This document shows positions 42,582 to 51,055 of a stretch of DNA of 64,000 bases, in pieces. The stretch comes from Rhizobiales bacterium 2SD (lineage in GTDB: Bacteria; Pseudomonadota; Alphaproteobacteria; Rhizobiales; Beijerinckiaceae). Location: positions 124,001 to 188,000 of the forward strand of contig SCMY01000009.1 in NCBI GenBank assembly GCA_005502805.1, given 5' to 3'. The stretch's first letter is position 1. The number at the start of each line of letters is the position of its first letter. The position numbers and the translations under genes are program-made. Below the pieces are notes generated by a model. That model saw nothing but the letters and a program-made list of their open reading frames with translations. It had not been told where the DNA came from and made no database searches.

Positions 42582-43469
42582 ATGTTCGAACTTCTAGGCG
42601 TGCCGCCGCAGGCGCTGTTCGGCCAAGTGCTTCTAGGCCTGATCAACGGCTCGTTCTATGCGATCCTGTCGCTCGGGCTGGCGGTGATCTTCGGCCTGCT
42701 CAACATCATCAACTTCGCCCATGGGGCGCAGTACATGATGGGCGCCTTCGTCGCCTGGATGTGCCTGAACTATCTCGGCGTGAACTATTGGGCCGCGCTG
42801 CTGCTCGCGCCGATCGTGGTCGGCGCCACCGGCATCGTGATCGAGCGGGTCTTCCTCGCCCGCATCGCCAAATACGACCATCTCTACGGGCTGCTGCTGA
42901 CCTTCGGCCTGGCGCTGATCATCCAGGGTCTGTTCCGCAATTATTACGGCTCCTCCGGCCTGCCCTATGGCATCCCGCCGCAACTGACCGGCGGTCATAA
43001 TCTCGGCTTCATGTTCCTGCCGACCTATCGCGGCTGGGTCGTCGTCGCCTCGCTGGTGATCTGCCTCGCCACCTGGTTCATGATCGAGAAGACCAAGCTC
43101 GGCGCCTATCTGCGGGCCGCGACCGAGAACCCGACGCTGACCCAGGCCTTCGGCATCAACGTGCCGCTGCTGGTGACGCTGACCTACGGCTTCGGCGTCG
43201 CGCTCGCCGCCTTCGCCGGCGTGCTCGCCGCGCCGATCTATGCGGTCAATCCGAACATGGGCGCCGACCTGATCATCGTCGTCTTCGCCGTCGTCGTCAT
43301 CGGCGGCATGGGCTCGATCATGGGCGCGATCGTCACCGGCTTCTCGCTCGGCCTGATCGAGGGCCTGACCAAGGTGTTCTACCCCGAGGCCTCCTCGACC
43401 GTGATCTTCATCATCATGGTGCTGGTGCTGCTGGTGAAGCCCGCCGGCCTGTTCGGCCGCACCGCCTGA
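42582..43469 (+). CDS. ABC transporter permease, LivH-type
   Basis: The 295-residue inner-membrane protein has about eight hydrophobic segments and the family phrases LGLINGSFYAILSLGLAVIFGLLNIINFAHG and AVVVIGGMGSIMGAIVTGFSLGLIEG. It forms the translocation pore with the LivM-type permease 20 bases downstream. Confidence 0.92.
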   Translation: MFELLGVPPQALFGQVLLGLINGSFYAILSLGLAVIFGLLNIINFAHGAQYMMGAFVAWMCLNYLGVNYWAALLLAPIVVGATGIVIERVFLARIAKYDHLYGLLLTFGLALIIQGLFRNYYGSSGLPYGIPPQLTGGHNLGFMFLPTYRGWVVVASLVICLATWFMIEKTKLGAYLRAATENPTLTQAFGINVPLLVTLTYGFGVALAAFAGVLAAPIYAVNPNMGADLIIVVFAVVVIGGMGSIMGAIVTGFSLGLIEGLTKVFYPEASSTVIFIIMVLVLLVKPAGLFGRTA

Positions 43470-43488
43470 GGACGCAAGGACCAAAGAC

Positions 43489-44478
43489 ATGACCGACCTT
43501 GCTTCCAGCGATACCCCCACCGCCGCCGCCGTCGCCGAGACCGACGACAGCGCCGCGCGCCTGCATCGCAACCTCTTTATCGCGATCGCGGTGCTGCTCG
43601 TGGTCGCGCCCTTCGTCGCCTATCCCGTCTTCGTGATGAAGGTGCTGTGCTTCGCGCTGTTCGCGCTCGCCTTCAATCTTCTGCTCGGATACGGGGGTCT
43701 CCTTTCCTTCGGCCATGCCGCCTATTTCGGCATGGCGAGCTATGTCAGCGCCTATACCGCCAAGAACTGGGGCTTGACGCCGGAGCTGGCGATCCTGCTC
43801 GGGACGGCCGTCGCAGCTCTGCTCGGCCTGGTCTTCGGGGCGCTAGCCATCCGCCGCCAGGGCATCTACTTCGCCATGATCACGCTGGCGCTGGCGCAGA
43901 TGGCCTTCTTCTTCTCGCTGCAGACACCGCGTTTCACCGGCGGCGAGGACGGCATCCAGGCGGTGCCGCGCGGCAAGCTGCTGGGCATGATCAGCCTCGC
44001 CGACGACCGTGCGCTCTACTGGCTCGTCGCCGCCATCTTCATGGGCGGTCTCCTGCTGATCTACCGCATCATCCATTCGCCCTTCGGCCAGGTCTGCAAG
44101 GCGATTCGCGACAACGAACCCCGCGCCATCTCGCTCGGCTACCGCGCCAGCCAGTACAAGCTCGCCGTCTTCGTGCTCTCGGCCGGGCTTGCCGGCCTTG
44201 CCGGCGCGACCAAGGCGATCGTCTTCCAGCTGGCCTCGCTCACCGACGTCTACTGGACGATGTCGGGCGAGGTGGTGCTGATGACGCTGGTCGGCGGCCT
44301 CGGCACCGTCTTCGGCCCGATCGTCGGCGCCGCCGTCATCGTCGCCATGCAGAACTATCTCGCCGGCCTCGGCTCCTGGGTGCTCGTCGTCCAGGGCGTG
44401 ATCTTCGTCGCCTGCGTGCTGCTCTTCCGCGAGGGTATCGTCGGCGTCATCGCCAAATGGATCAAGAAGCCGCTCTGA
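43489..44478 (+). CDS. ABC transporter permease, LivM-type
   Basis: The 329-residue inner-membrane protein has the hallmark stretch NLLLGYGGLLSFGHAAYFGMASYVSAYTAKNW and the ATPase-docking region around GQVCKAIRDNEPRAISLGYRASQYKLAVFVLSA. It ends the five-gene importer. Its stop lies only six bases from the stop of the convergent cytochrome gene, so no separate terminator fits between them. Confidence 0.92.
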   Translation: MTDLASSDTPTAAAVAETDDSAARLHRNLFIAIAVLLVVAPFVAYPVFVMKVLCFALFALAFNLLLGYGGLLSFGHAAYFGMASYVSAYTAKNWGLTPELAILLGTAVAALLGLVFGALAIRRQGIYFAMITLALAQMAFFFSLQTPRFTGGEDGIQAVPRGKLLGMISLADDRALYWLVAAIFMGGLLLIYRIIHSPFGQVCKAIRDNEPRAISLGYRASQYKLAVFVLSAGLAGLAGATKAIVFQLASLTDVYWTMSGEVVLMTLVGGLGTVFGPIVGAAVIVAMQNYLAGLGSWVLVVQGVIFVACVLLFREGIVGVIAKWIKKPL

Positions 44479-44484
44479 GGGCGG

Positions 44485-44856
44485 CTACCGGCCGAGCAGG
44501 TAATTAGCCACGGCAGTACGATCCGCTGCCGTGAGCCCAGCGGGCGGGCTCATCCAGCCGCCGGGCACGACCGCATCGGGATCGGCGAGATAGCCGAGCA
44601 GCCGCTCGCGGTCCCATCTGAACCCCTGCGCTTTCGCGGCCTTGAAGCCCGGCGAATAGTCGAAGCTCTGGGCAGAGCCGAGCACCCGCCCGTTCAACCC
44701 GGCAAGATGCGGCCCGGCCATGCCGGCCTTGGCGGGATCGAGGCTGTGGCAGGACTGGCAGGCCTTGAAGACAACTGCTCCGGCCTGCTCCTGCGCTTGA
44801 GTCACTCCGCTCATGGACAGCCCGCAGATGATCAGCGGCGCGAGGGCCGTCCTCAC
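44485..44856 (-). CDS. Small periplasmic cytochrome c
   Basis: The 123-residue protein has a signal peptide (LAPLIICGLSMSGVTQAQ), one heme motif CQSCH and a likely axial methionine in PGGWMSPPAGLT. Size and layout fit a class I cytochrome c of the c2/c550 type. It is coupled by an ATGA overlap to the upstream Tat-exported propeller gene. It probably shuttles electrons for a periplasmic redox step. Confidence 0.9.
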   Translation of the reverse strand: MRTALAPLIICGLSMSGVTQAQEQAGAVVFKACQSCHSLDPAKAGMAGPHLAGLNGRVLGSAQSFDYSPGFKAAKAQGFRWDRERLLGYLADPDAVVPGGWMSPPAGLTAADRTAVANYLLGR

Positions 44857-45860
44857 GCCGGCTTCACCGTCTGGATGCGCACCAGCCGATTGGTGCCGCT
44901 CTCGCCGCCCCAGGCCTCGCCGGTCCGCCCGTCCATCTGGCGGACATTGGCGCCAGGCTTGTCGCTCGGGAAGCTGTTGAACTCCTCGGTCAGCGGGTCA
45001 AAGCGGACGATGCTGTTGAGCGCGAAATCGGTAAGCCAGACCTTGTCGGCATCGTCGACATAGACCGAATAGGTCCGTGGCTTGTTGCCGGGCAGTTTCC
45101 AGCCCTTCCAGCTGCCGCTTTCGCTGTCATAGGCCGAGACCTGCCCTGAATTCCACTCGCTGACCCAGATCCGGTTCTTCGAATCCGACCAGACCCGGCG
45201 GGCCCCCTGTCCCTCTGTCGGCGGGTCGACCACGGTGAAGCTGCCGCTCTGCGTGTTGACCCGGGCGATGTAGTTGCCGGCGAGCGAGGCGAACCAGATC
45301 TCGCCCGAGGGCGTGCGCGTCATGCCATAGGGACCGGCGCCGCGCGGCGCGTCGAAGATCTCCATCTTGCCCGATTTCGGATCGAGCCGGCCGACGATGC
45401 CGTTCTGGCCGGTGAACCAGAGCATGCCGGCCTTGTCGAACACCGGCGTGTTGAGATTGGCGCGCTCGCGCCCGGCCGGCAGCTTGAACAGATCGACCTT
45501 GTGGGTCTTGTCGTCGACGCGGGCGATGGCGTTCTGGCCGCCCTCGGTGACCCAGGCCGCGCCGTCCGGGCCGCGCACCACGCCATGCGGGGCGGCGCCG
45601 TCGCCGAGCGGGATCACCTTTGTCTGGCTGGTGCGCGGATCGAAGCGGCCGAGCACGCCGTTGCGCTGGCCGCAGACCCAGATCGTGCCGTCGCCGGCAT
45701 CGGTGACATCGCGCGAGCCCTTGATGTCCGGCACCTCGAAATAGGTGACGATGAACGGATTGCCAGGCTGGGTCTGACCGGTCGCCTGCGCGCTGCGCAG
45801 GATCAGGTTCGGCGCGGCGAGGCCGGCAAGGCCGAATTTCAGGAACGAACGGCGCAGCAT
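44853..45860 (-). CDS. Tat-exported Vgb-like seven-bladed propeller protein
   Basis: The 335-residue protein starts MLRRSFLKFGLAGLAA, a twin-arginine-type signal. The mature part repeats blades such as GDGTIWVCGQRNGVLGRFDP, PDGAAWVTEGGQNAIARVD, PSGEIWFASLAGNYIARVN and DADKVWLTDFALNSIVRFDP. This is the streptogramin-lyase/NHL-type fold. Its fold matches virginiamycin B lyase, but a resistance function is not implied by this context. ATGA coupling to a cytochrome c suggests the two proteins work together in the periplasm. Confidence 0.85.
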   Translation of the reverse strand: MLRRSFLKFGLAGLAAPNLILRSAQATGQTQPGNPFIVTYFEVPDIKGSRDVTDAGDGTIWVCGQRNGVLGRFDPRTSQTKVIPLGDGAAPHGVVRGPDGAAWVTEGGQNAIARVDDKTHKVDLFKLPAGRERANLNTPVFDKAGMLWFTGQNGIVGRLDPKSGKMEIFDAPRGAGPYGMTRTPSGEIWFASLAGNYIARVNTQSGSFTVVDPPTEGQGARRVWSDSKNRIWVSEWNSGQVSAYDSESGSWKGWKLPGNKPRTYSVYVDDADKVWLTDFALNSIVRFDPLTEEFNSFPSDKPGANVRQMDGRTGEAWGGESGTNRLVRIQTVKPA

Positions 45861-45970
45861 CGGCGTCTCCTTTCGTTGTCGGCCAGCGGATCATCTGCCT
45901 CCGGGTGAGAGGCGTAAACCGACAACATCGTGAAACTGTGGCTGCGGCCCGGCGGTTCCCTGCTCTGGCG

Positions 45971-46606
45971 TCAGTGCTGCCGCTGGATGCCTTCGGGCAG
46001 GGTCGAAACGCGCGCCATCTCGCCGCTGCGGAATGCCGCGGGATCGGCGAGATAGTCCAGCGCCATCGGCATGGCGTCGACGCCCCAGAAGACCTCACCG
46101 TCGATCACCAGGCTCGGCACGCCGAAAACACCGGCGGCGACGGCCTCGTCCGTCGCCTGACGCAGCCGGTCCTTGACCTCCTGCTCGCCGATCAGCGCCA
46201 ACGCATCGGGGCGGCCGGCGGCATCGGCGACCTCCTGCAGGACCGCAGGATCGTTGGCATCGCGTCCCTCGCCCCAGACCAGGCGGAAAGCGGCGGTGAC
46301 CGCAGCCTCGCTGCCGTCGAGCGCGGTCAGCAGGCGCAGCATGGCGAGCGGGTTGAAGGGATGGGCCGGCGGGAAACGGAAGGGCACGCCCATCGCCTGC
46401 GCCAGATGCGTCGCCAGCCTGTAGGTGTGGACGCGCTTCGGCGCAATCTCGGCCGGCCCGAGCTGGCCCCAGGCCTTGAGCACTCCGCCGAAGACGAGCG
46501 GCTTCAGCACGACCGGCCGCTCGGCCCGGATCGCATCGAGCCGCGTCAGCGCCAGATGCGCGAAGGGCGAGATGATGTCGAAATACCAGAGGGCGGGCTG
46601 GGGCAC
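45971..46606 (-). CDS. 2-hydroxychromene-2-carboxylate isomerase-like (DsbA-fold) protein
   Basis: The 211-residue protein starts YFDIISPFAHLALTRLDAI, with the HCCA-isomerase Ser in the ISPF motif rather than a CXXC, and has GVFGVPSLVIDGEVFWGVDAM near the end. HCCA isomerases are glutathione-dependent enzymes of naphthalene breakdown, but many homologues act elsewhere. It lies seven bases after the isochorismatase-family gene in a TetR-headed operon. Confidence 0.87.
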   Translation of the reverse strand: MPQPALWYFDIISPFAHLALTRLDAIRAERPVVLKPLVFGGVLKAWGQLGPAEIAPKRVHTYRLATHLAQAMGVPFRFPPAHPFNPLAMLRLLTALDGSEAAVTAAFRLVWGEGRDANDPAVLQEVADAAGRPDALALIGEQEVKDRLRQATDEAVAAGVFGVPSLVIDGEVFWGVDAMPMALDYLADPAAFRSGEMARVSTLPEGIQRQH

Positions 46607-46613
46607 AGGCGGC

Positions 46614-47153
46614 TCACTTAATCAACTTGGCGGCGGCGCGGAACTGTGGATGCTCGGCGGTGCGCAGCCACTCGAACACCACCATCTCGGTGGTGACTAT
46701 CTCGGCGCCGCGCCGTTCCAGCCGCCGCAGCGCCACCTCCTTGCTCTCCGGCGCCCGCGAGCCGACGGCGTCCTGCACCACGAAGACGCGGCGCCTGTTC
46801 TCGAGCAGCGAGAGCGCGGTCTGGCCGACGCAGACATGGGCCTCGCAGCCGCAGAGGATGAGGTCGTCATCGCCGACGATGGCGTCGATGAAATCAGAGG
46901 CGCCGCAGGAATCGAATGTCATCTTGGCGATCGCGGGGGCGGCCTCCGTCAGTTCCGGCACCGTCGGGCCCAGTCCGGCCGGGTTCTGCTCGGTCATCAC
47001 GATCGGCACCTCCAGAAGCTTCGCCGCCGCGACCAGCTTTGCCGCATTGGCGACGAGGCGCGGCCCGTCATGGATCGCCGGCATCAGGCGCGCCTGGAAA
47101 TCGATGATGACGAGGCGGGACCGCTTGGCGCTCATCAGGTGCATCGGCATCAT
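46614..47153 (-). CDS. Isochorismatase-family cysteine hydrolase
   Basis: The 179-residue protein shows the catalytic triad Asp18 (LVIIDFQ), Lys77 (AIAKMTFDSC) and Cys108 (LCGCEAHVCVGQTAL). The cis-peptide-like loop and EVALRRLERRGAEIVTTEMVVFEWL complete the fold. Substrates could be nicotinamide-like amides, or an isochorismate analogue. Its start overlaps the TetR stop (ATGA). Confidence 0.9.
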   Translation of the reverse strand: MMPMHLMSAKRSRLVIIDFQARLMPAIHDGPRLVANAAKLVAAAKLLEVPIVMTEQNPAGLGPTVPELTEAAPAIAKMTFDSCGASDFIDAIVGDDDLILCGCEAHVCVGQTALSLLENRRRVFVVQDAVGSRAPESKEVALRRLERRGAEIVTTEMVVFEWLRTAEHPQFRAAAKLIK

Positions 47154-47782
47154 CTCCGCAGGAGCCGCTCAAGCTCGGTTTCGACATGGCGCTCCATCAG
47201 CACGCGCGGCGACGTGCCGAACATGCGGATGCGCCGCGTATGCGCCAGCAGCAGCACGCCGGAAGCATGGGCGAAGGCGTCGGCCATGATCAAGTCGGCC
47301 TGCGCGGCATCGGCGCCAAGCGCCAGCGCCGCCGCGCGGATCGGCGCCAGCGTCGCTTCCAGCGCCTCGTTCAGCGCCTTGTCGCGCTCGCGGCCGAGGC
47401 CGTGCGGGCGCATGCCCCCGCGGAACAGATAGAAGCCGAGATCGAGATCGCGCGGGTTAGCGGCGTAGAAGTCAAAGAAGGCCAGCGCCGCGGCGGAGAA
47501 GCGTTCCGCCGGCGCCTCGGCAGCGGTGACTGCCGCATCGACAGCCGCCTGCAAGGCAGCGATGGAGCGGCCGAGCACCTCGGCGTAGAGCGCTTCCTTC
47601 GAGTCGAAATGGAAATACAGCGCCGCCGGCGTGTAGCCGGCCTCGGCCGCGATCGCCCGCAGCGAGGCGCCGTCCAGCCCCTCGCGCTCGAACACGGCGC
47701 GCGCGGCGGTGACGATGCCCTCGCGCTTTGCATCCGTTGCGGCATAGCGACCACGCTTCCGGCCCGCTGCTCCCTCACTCAC
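47150..47782 (-). CDS. TetR-family regulator of a catabolic locus
   Basis: The 210-residue protein has the HTH segment REGIVTAARAVFEREGLDGASLRAIAAEAGYTPAALYFHFDSKEALYAEVL. The ligand domain contains FFDFYAANPRDLDLGFYLF. It sits between its own operon (isochorismatase-like, isomerase-like) and the divergent HpaB/AidB-like operon, with a near-perfect palindrome in the 81-base gap. It therefore probably controls both directions. Confidence 0.91.
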   Translation of the reverse strand: MSEGAAGRKRGRYAATDAKREGIVTAARAVFEREGLDGASLRAIAAEAGYTPAALYFHFDSKEALYAEVLGRSIAALQAAVDAAVTAAEAPAERFSAAALAFFDFYAANPRDLDLGFYLFRGGMRPHGLGRERDKALNEALEATLAPIRAAALALGADAAQADLIMADAFAHASGVLLLAHTRRIRMFGTSPRVLMERHVETELERLLRR

Positions 47783-47809
47783 TCTGGAATGCCTCCAAGC
47801 CTCTTGACG

Positions 47810-47832
47810 AAAATCTAACGCCGTTCGATTTT
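47810..47832. promoter_or_regulatory. Candidate TetR operator and promoter
   Basis: AAAATCTAACG (47810-47820), a central C and CGTTCGATTTT (47822-47832) form a 23-base palindrome with one mismatch per arm. It overlaps a possible promoter for the plus-strand operon: TTGACG (47803-47808) and GATTTT 17 bases later. Repressor binding here would block that promoter. Confidence 0.65.
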
Positions 47833-47863
47833 AACGGCAACAACCTTTCGGGAGGAGGCTAGC

Positions 47864-49396
47864 ATGCTGATGGATGCCGCCGGTTATCGCGAATCCCTGC
47901 GCGCCTACCAACCGCGCGTCTTCGTCGGTGGACAACGGGTCGAGAGCGTCGCCGACGAGAAGTTGCTGCTGCCGGGGATCAACGGCATCGGCGTCACCTA
48001 TGATCTCGCCCATGACGAGGCCTACCGGTCGATCATGACGGCGGTGCAGGGCTCGTCCGGCAAAACCGTCAACCGCATGCTCCATATCGATGCCTCCTCA
48101 AGCGACCTGCTCGCCAAGCTCGAGGCGGTCCGCCTGGTCTGCAAGATCTCCGGCTGCGCCCAGCGCTACCTGACGCATGACGCCTTCAACGGCATCCTGC
48201 AGGCGACGGTGCGGGCCGACGCCAATCGCGGCACCGACTACACCCAGCGCTTCCTCGCCTATATGCACCGCATCCAGGACGAGGACCTGACCTGCGGCGT
48301 CGCCATGACCGACGCCAAGGGCGACCGCTCGCTGCGGCCGGGCCTGCAGGCCAACCGCGATTCCTATGTCCACATCAAGGAGCGCCGGCCGGACGGCATC
48401 GTCATCCGCGGCACCAAGGCGATCGTCACCGGAGCTCCTTACGTCCACGAATTTCTGGTCATGCCCTGCCGCACCCACGGCGAGGGTGACGAGGATTTCG
48501 CCCTCTGCTGCGCCGTGCCCTGCGATGCCGAAGGGATCACCATCGTCGCGCGCCCGGCCGGGCGGCCGGGCGATCCCGCCGCGAAATTCTCGGCCAAGTA
48601 TGGCCAGTCGACCGGCGCGGTGATGTTCGACGACGTCTTCGTGCCCTGGGACCGGGTTTTCATGGCTGGCGAGATCGAGGAGGCTGGCTACCTCACCACC
48701 AGCTACGCCACCCATCACCGCCATAGCTGCATCGCGGCCCGGGCTGGCTTCGGCGACCTGCTGATCGGCGCCGGCGCGCTGATGGTCGAAGCCAACGGGC
48801 TCGATGCCGACAGGCACTCCCATGTCCGCGAGCAGCTGGTCGAATTGATCACCATCACCGAGAGCTTCTTCGCCTGCGGGGTCGCGGCCTCGGTCTATTG
48901 CAGCAAGGACGCCTCGGGCGTCGCGATGCCGGACGCAGTTTTCGCCAATATCGGCAAGCTGCTCCTGGCTACCAAGATCTACGACATGCACCGCATCGCC
49001 CACTACGTCTCTGGCGGCCTCGTCGTCGCCCTGCCCGGTCCGGATGAGGACCACAATCCCGAGACCTCGGCCTCGCTCGCGGCCGTGCTGACCGGGCGGC
49101 CTGACATCCCCTATGAGCAGCGCGCCGAGGTCGCCCGCTTCATCGAGGACCTCACCGTCTCCAAGGAGGCCGGCTGGTATTCGGTGATCTCGCTGCATGG
49201 CGGCGGCTCGCCCGAGGCGATGAAGCGCGAGATCTGGCGCAACTACCCGGTGATGGAGAAGGTCGCGCTGGTCGAGAGCCTGCTCGATCGCGGCGTGCTC
49301 GCCGACGGGTCGCGCGTTTCGAAGCAGCCGGGCCGCTGCTGCGTCACTGGCTGCGAGGTGCCCGAACGCGCAACAACGCAGGAGGCGGCGGAATGA
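47864..49396 (+). CDS. 4-Hydroxybutyryl-CoA dehydratase/HpaB-family flavoprotein lacking two cluster ligands
   Basis: The 510-residue protein is close to AbfD along its length: AMTDAKGDRSLRPGLQAN, RGTKAIVTGAPYVHEFLVMP, FDDVFVPWDRVFMAGE, and GFGDLLIGAGALMVEANG. In AbfD, Cys99, Cys103, His292 and Cys299 hold the [4Fe-4S] cluster and Lys300 flanks it. Here, from memory of AbfD, the first Cys (98) and the His (285) remain, while Tyr102, Ala292 and Arg293 occupy the other places. It is therefore probably a flavin enzyme with a different reaction, not a radical dehydratase. GGGAGGAGG lies five bases before the ATG. Confidence 0.82.
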   Translation: MLMDAAGYRESLRAYQPRVFVGGQRVESVADEKLLLPGINGIGVTYDLAHDEAYRSIMTAVQGSSGKTVNRMLHIDASSSDLLAKLEAVRLVCKISGCAQRYLTHDAFNGILQATVRADANRGTDYTQRFLAYMHRIQDEDLTCGVAMTDAKGDRSLRPGLQANRDSYVHIKERRPDGIVIRGTKAIVTGAPYVHEFLVMPCRTHGEGDEDFALCCAVPCDAEGITIVARPAGRPGDPAAKFSAKYGQSTGAVMFDDVFVPWDRVFMAGEIEEAGYLTTSYATHHRHSCIAARAGFGDLLIGAGALMVEANGLDADRHSHVREQLVELITITESFFACGVAASVYCSKDASGVAMPDAVFANIGKLLLATKIYDMHRIAHYVSGGLVVALPGPDEDHNPETSASLAAVLTGRPDIPYEQRAEVARFIEDLTVSKEAGWYSVISLHGGGSPEAMKREIWRNYPVMEKVALVESLLDRGVLADGSRVSKQPGRCCVTGCEVPERATTQEAAE

Positions 49397-51036
49397 ACGC
49401 CCACGCCACTCATCAGGTCCTCAACCAAGCCCGCCCGGCCACTGGCTGGAACGCCTTCACCGGCGACGCGGTGTTGCAGGGCATTGTCGCGCGCGGCGCG
49501 CCCTGGGTCGCGGACAAGGCGGCAGCGCTCGGCGCCCGGGCCGGGAATGCCGAGGTCCAGGAGCTCGCCCGCCTCGCCAATCGCCATGGGCCGGAGCTGC
49601 GGACCCATGACCGCTACGGCAATCGCATCGACTGGATCGAGTTCCATCCGGCCTGGCACGAGCTGATGGGCCTCGCCTTCGCCCATGAGGTGCCCTCGCT
49701 TGCCTGGACGACGAGCGAGCCGAACGGCCATCTCGGCCGCGCCGTCCTGTCCTATCTCTGGAACCAGATCGAGCACGGGACGGGGTGCCCGACCGGCATG
49801 ACCTATGCCGCCTATCCCGGTCTCGCCCAGCCGGAGTTTTCGCTCTGGCGGCAGAAGATCACCTCGGGCCGCTATGACAAGCGCCCGCTGCCGGTGGCGC
49901 AGAAGACGGGCGCCAGCATCGGCTATGCGATGACCGAGAAGCAGGGCGGTTCCGACCTGCGCCAGACCCAGACGACGGCGCGCTTCCTGGAGGAAACGCC
50001 GGACGGCCGGGTCTATCTGATCACCGGGCACAAATGGTTCTTCTCGGTGCCGCAATCGGACGGGTTCTTCACCCTGGCGCGGACCGAGAGCGGCGTCTCC
50101 TGCCTGTTCTGTCCGGGTTTCCTGCCCGATGGCAGCCGCAACCGCCTGCAGATCCAGCGTCTCAAGGACAAGGCCGGCAACCGCTCCAATGCCTCTTCCG
50201 AGGTCGAGTTCCGCGAGTGCCTCGGCTGGCTCGTCGGCGAGGAGGGGGCGGGGATCAAGGAAATCCTCAGCCACGCCCACCTCACCCGGCTCGACTTCGC
50301 CGTCGGCTCGGCCGGGCTGATGCGCCAAGCACTGACGCTGGCGCTGAACCACACCCAGTCGCGCCGGGGCTTCGGCTCCTCGCTCGCCGAGCAGCCGATG
50401 ATGACCAACATCCTCGCTGATCTCGCCATCGACTCGGAAGCCTCGACGCTGATGGCTTTCAGGGTCGCCGCCGCAACCGATGCGATGGAGACGACCGAGC
50501 AGGAGCGCCACCTCGCCCGCGTCACCACCCCGCTGGCGAAGTTCTGGAACTGCAAGCGCGCCGCCGCCTTCGTCGTCGAGGCGCTGGAGTGCCATGGCGG
50601 CAACGGATTCATCGAGGAGAACCCGATGGCGCGGCTCTATCGCGAGGCACCGCTCAACGCGATCTGGGAGGGCACCTCGAACATGATGTGCATGGACGTG
50701 CTGCGCGCCTTCAATCGCGATCCCCGCACCAAGGAGGCCTTCATGACCGAGGTCGGCGCAGCGCGCGGCGCCAATCGCGCCCTCGACCACTGGCTCGACC
50801 GGCTCGGCGACGAGGCGGCAAAACCACGCAACGATGACGGCCATGGCCGCCGCCTCGCCAATCTGATGGCCTATGCGCTGCAGGCGTCCGAGCTGAAGAA
50901 ACACGCCGACGAGGCGGTGTTCGAGAGCTTCTGCCGCTCGCGGCTCGATGCCGACTGGGGCTATGTCTTCGGCACGCTCGATCCGTCGCCGGAGCTGGCG
51001 GGGATCGTGCGGCGGGCGACGGTTGCGCAGGTCTGA
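49393..51036 (+). CDS. AidB-like acyl-CoA dehydrogenase family protein
   Basis: The 547-residue protein matches E. coli AidB almost from end to end: AFTGDAVLQGIVARGAPW, RFHPAWHELMGL-like stretch FHPAWHELM, AMTEKQGGSDLRQTQTTARF, GHKWFFSVPQSDGF and RLYREAPLNAIWEGTSNMMCMDVLRAF. It includes the AidB C-terminal helical domain. E. coli AidB is a flavoprotein of the alkylation response that binds DNA, but here ATGA coupling to an AbfD-like enzyme suggests a metabolic role. The Glu in IWEGTSN could be the acyl-CoA base. Confidence 0.9.
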   Translation: MNAHATHQVLNQARPATGWNAFTGDAVLQGIVARGAPWVADKAAALGARAGNAEVQELARLANRHGPELRTHDRYGNRIDWIEFHPAWHELMGLAFAHEVPSLAWTTSEPNGHLGRAVLSYLWNQIEHGTGCPTGMTYAAYPGLAQPEFSLWRQKITSGRYDKRPLPVAQKTGASIGYAMTEKQGGSDLRQTQTTARFLEETPDGRVYLITGHKWFFSVPQSDGFFTLARTESGVSCLFCPGFLPDGSRNRLQIQRLKDKAGNRSNASSEVEFRECLGWLVGEEGAGIKEILSHAHLTRLDFAVGSAGLMRQALTLALNHTQSRRGFGSSLAEQPMMTNILADLAIDSEASTLMAFRVAAATDAMETTEQERHLARVTTPLAKFWNCKRAAAFVVEALECHGGNGFIEENPMARLYREAPLNAIWEGTSNMMCMDVLRAFNRDPRTKEAFMTEVGAARGANRALDHWLDRLGDEAAKPRNDDGHGRRLANLMAYALQASELKKHADEAVFESFCRSRLDADWGYVFGTLDPSPELAGIVRRATVAQV

Positions 51037-51055
51037 AACGCGACCATCGCACCTT

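Noticed and set aside
44853..45860. Streptogramin resistance gene
   Set aside because: Only the propeller fold is shared. The protein has a Tat signal and a cytochrome partner, which do not suit a cytosolic lyase.
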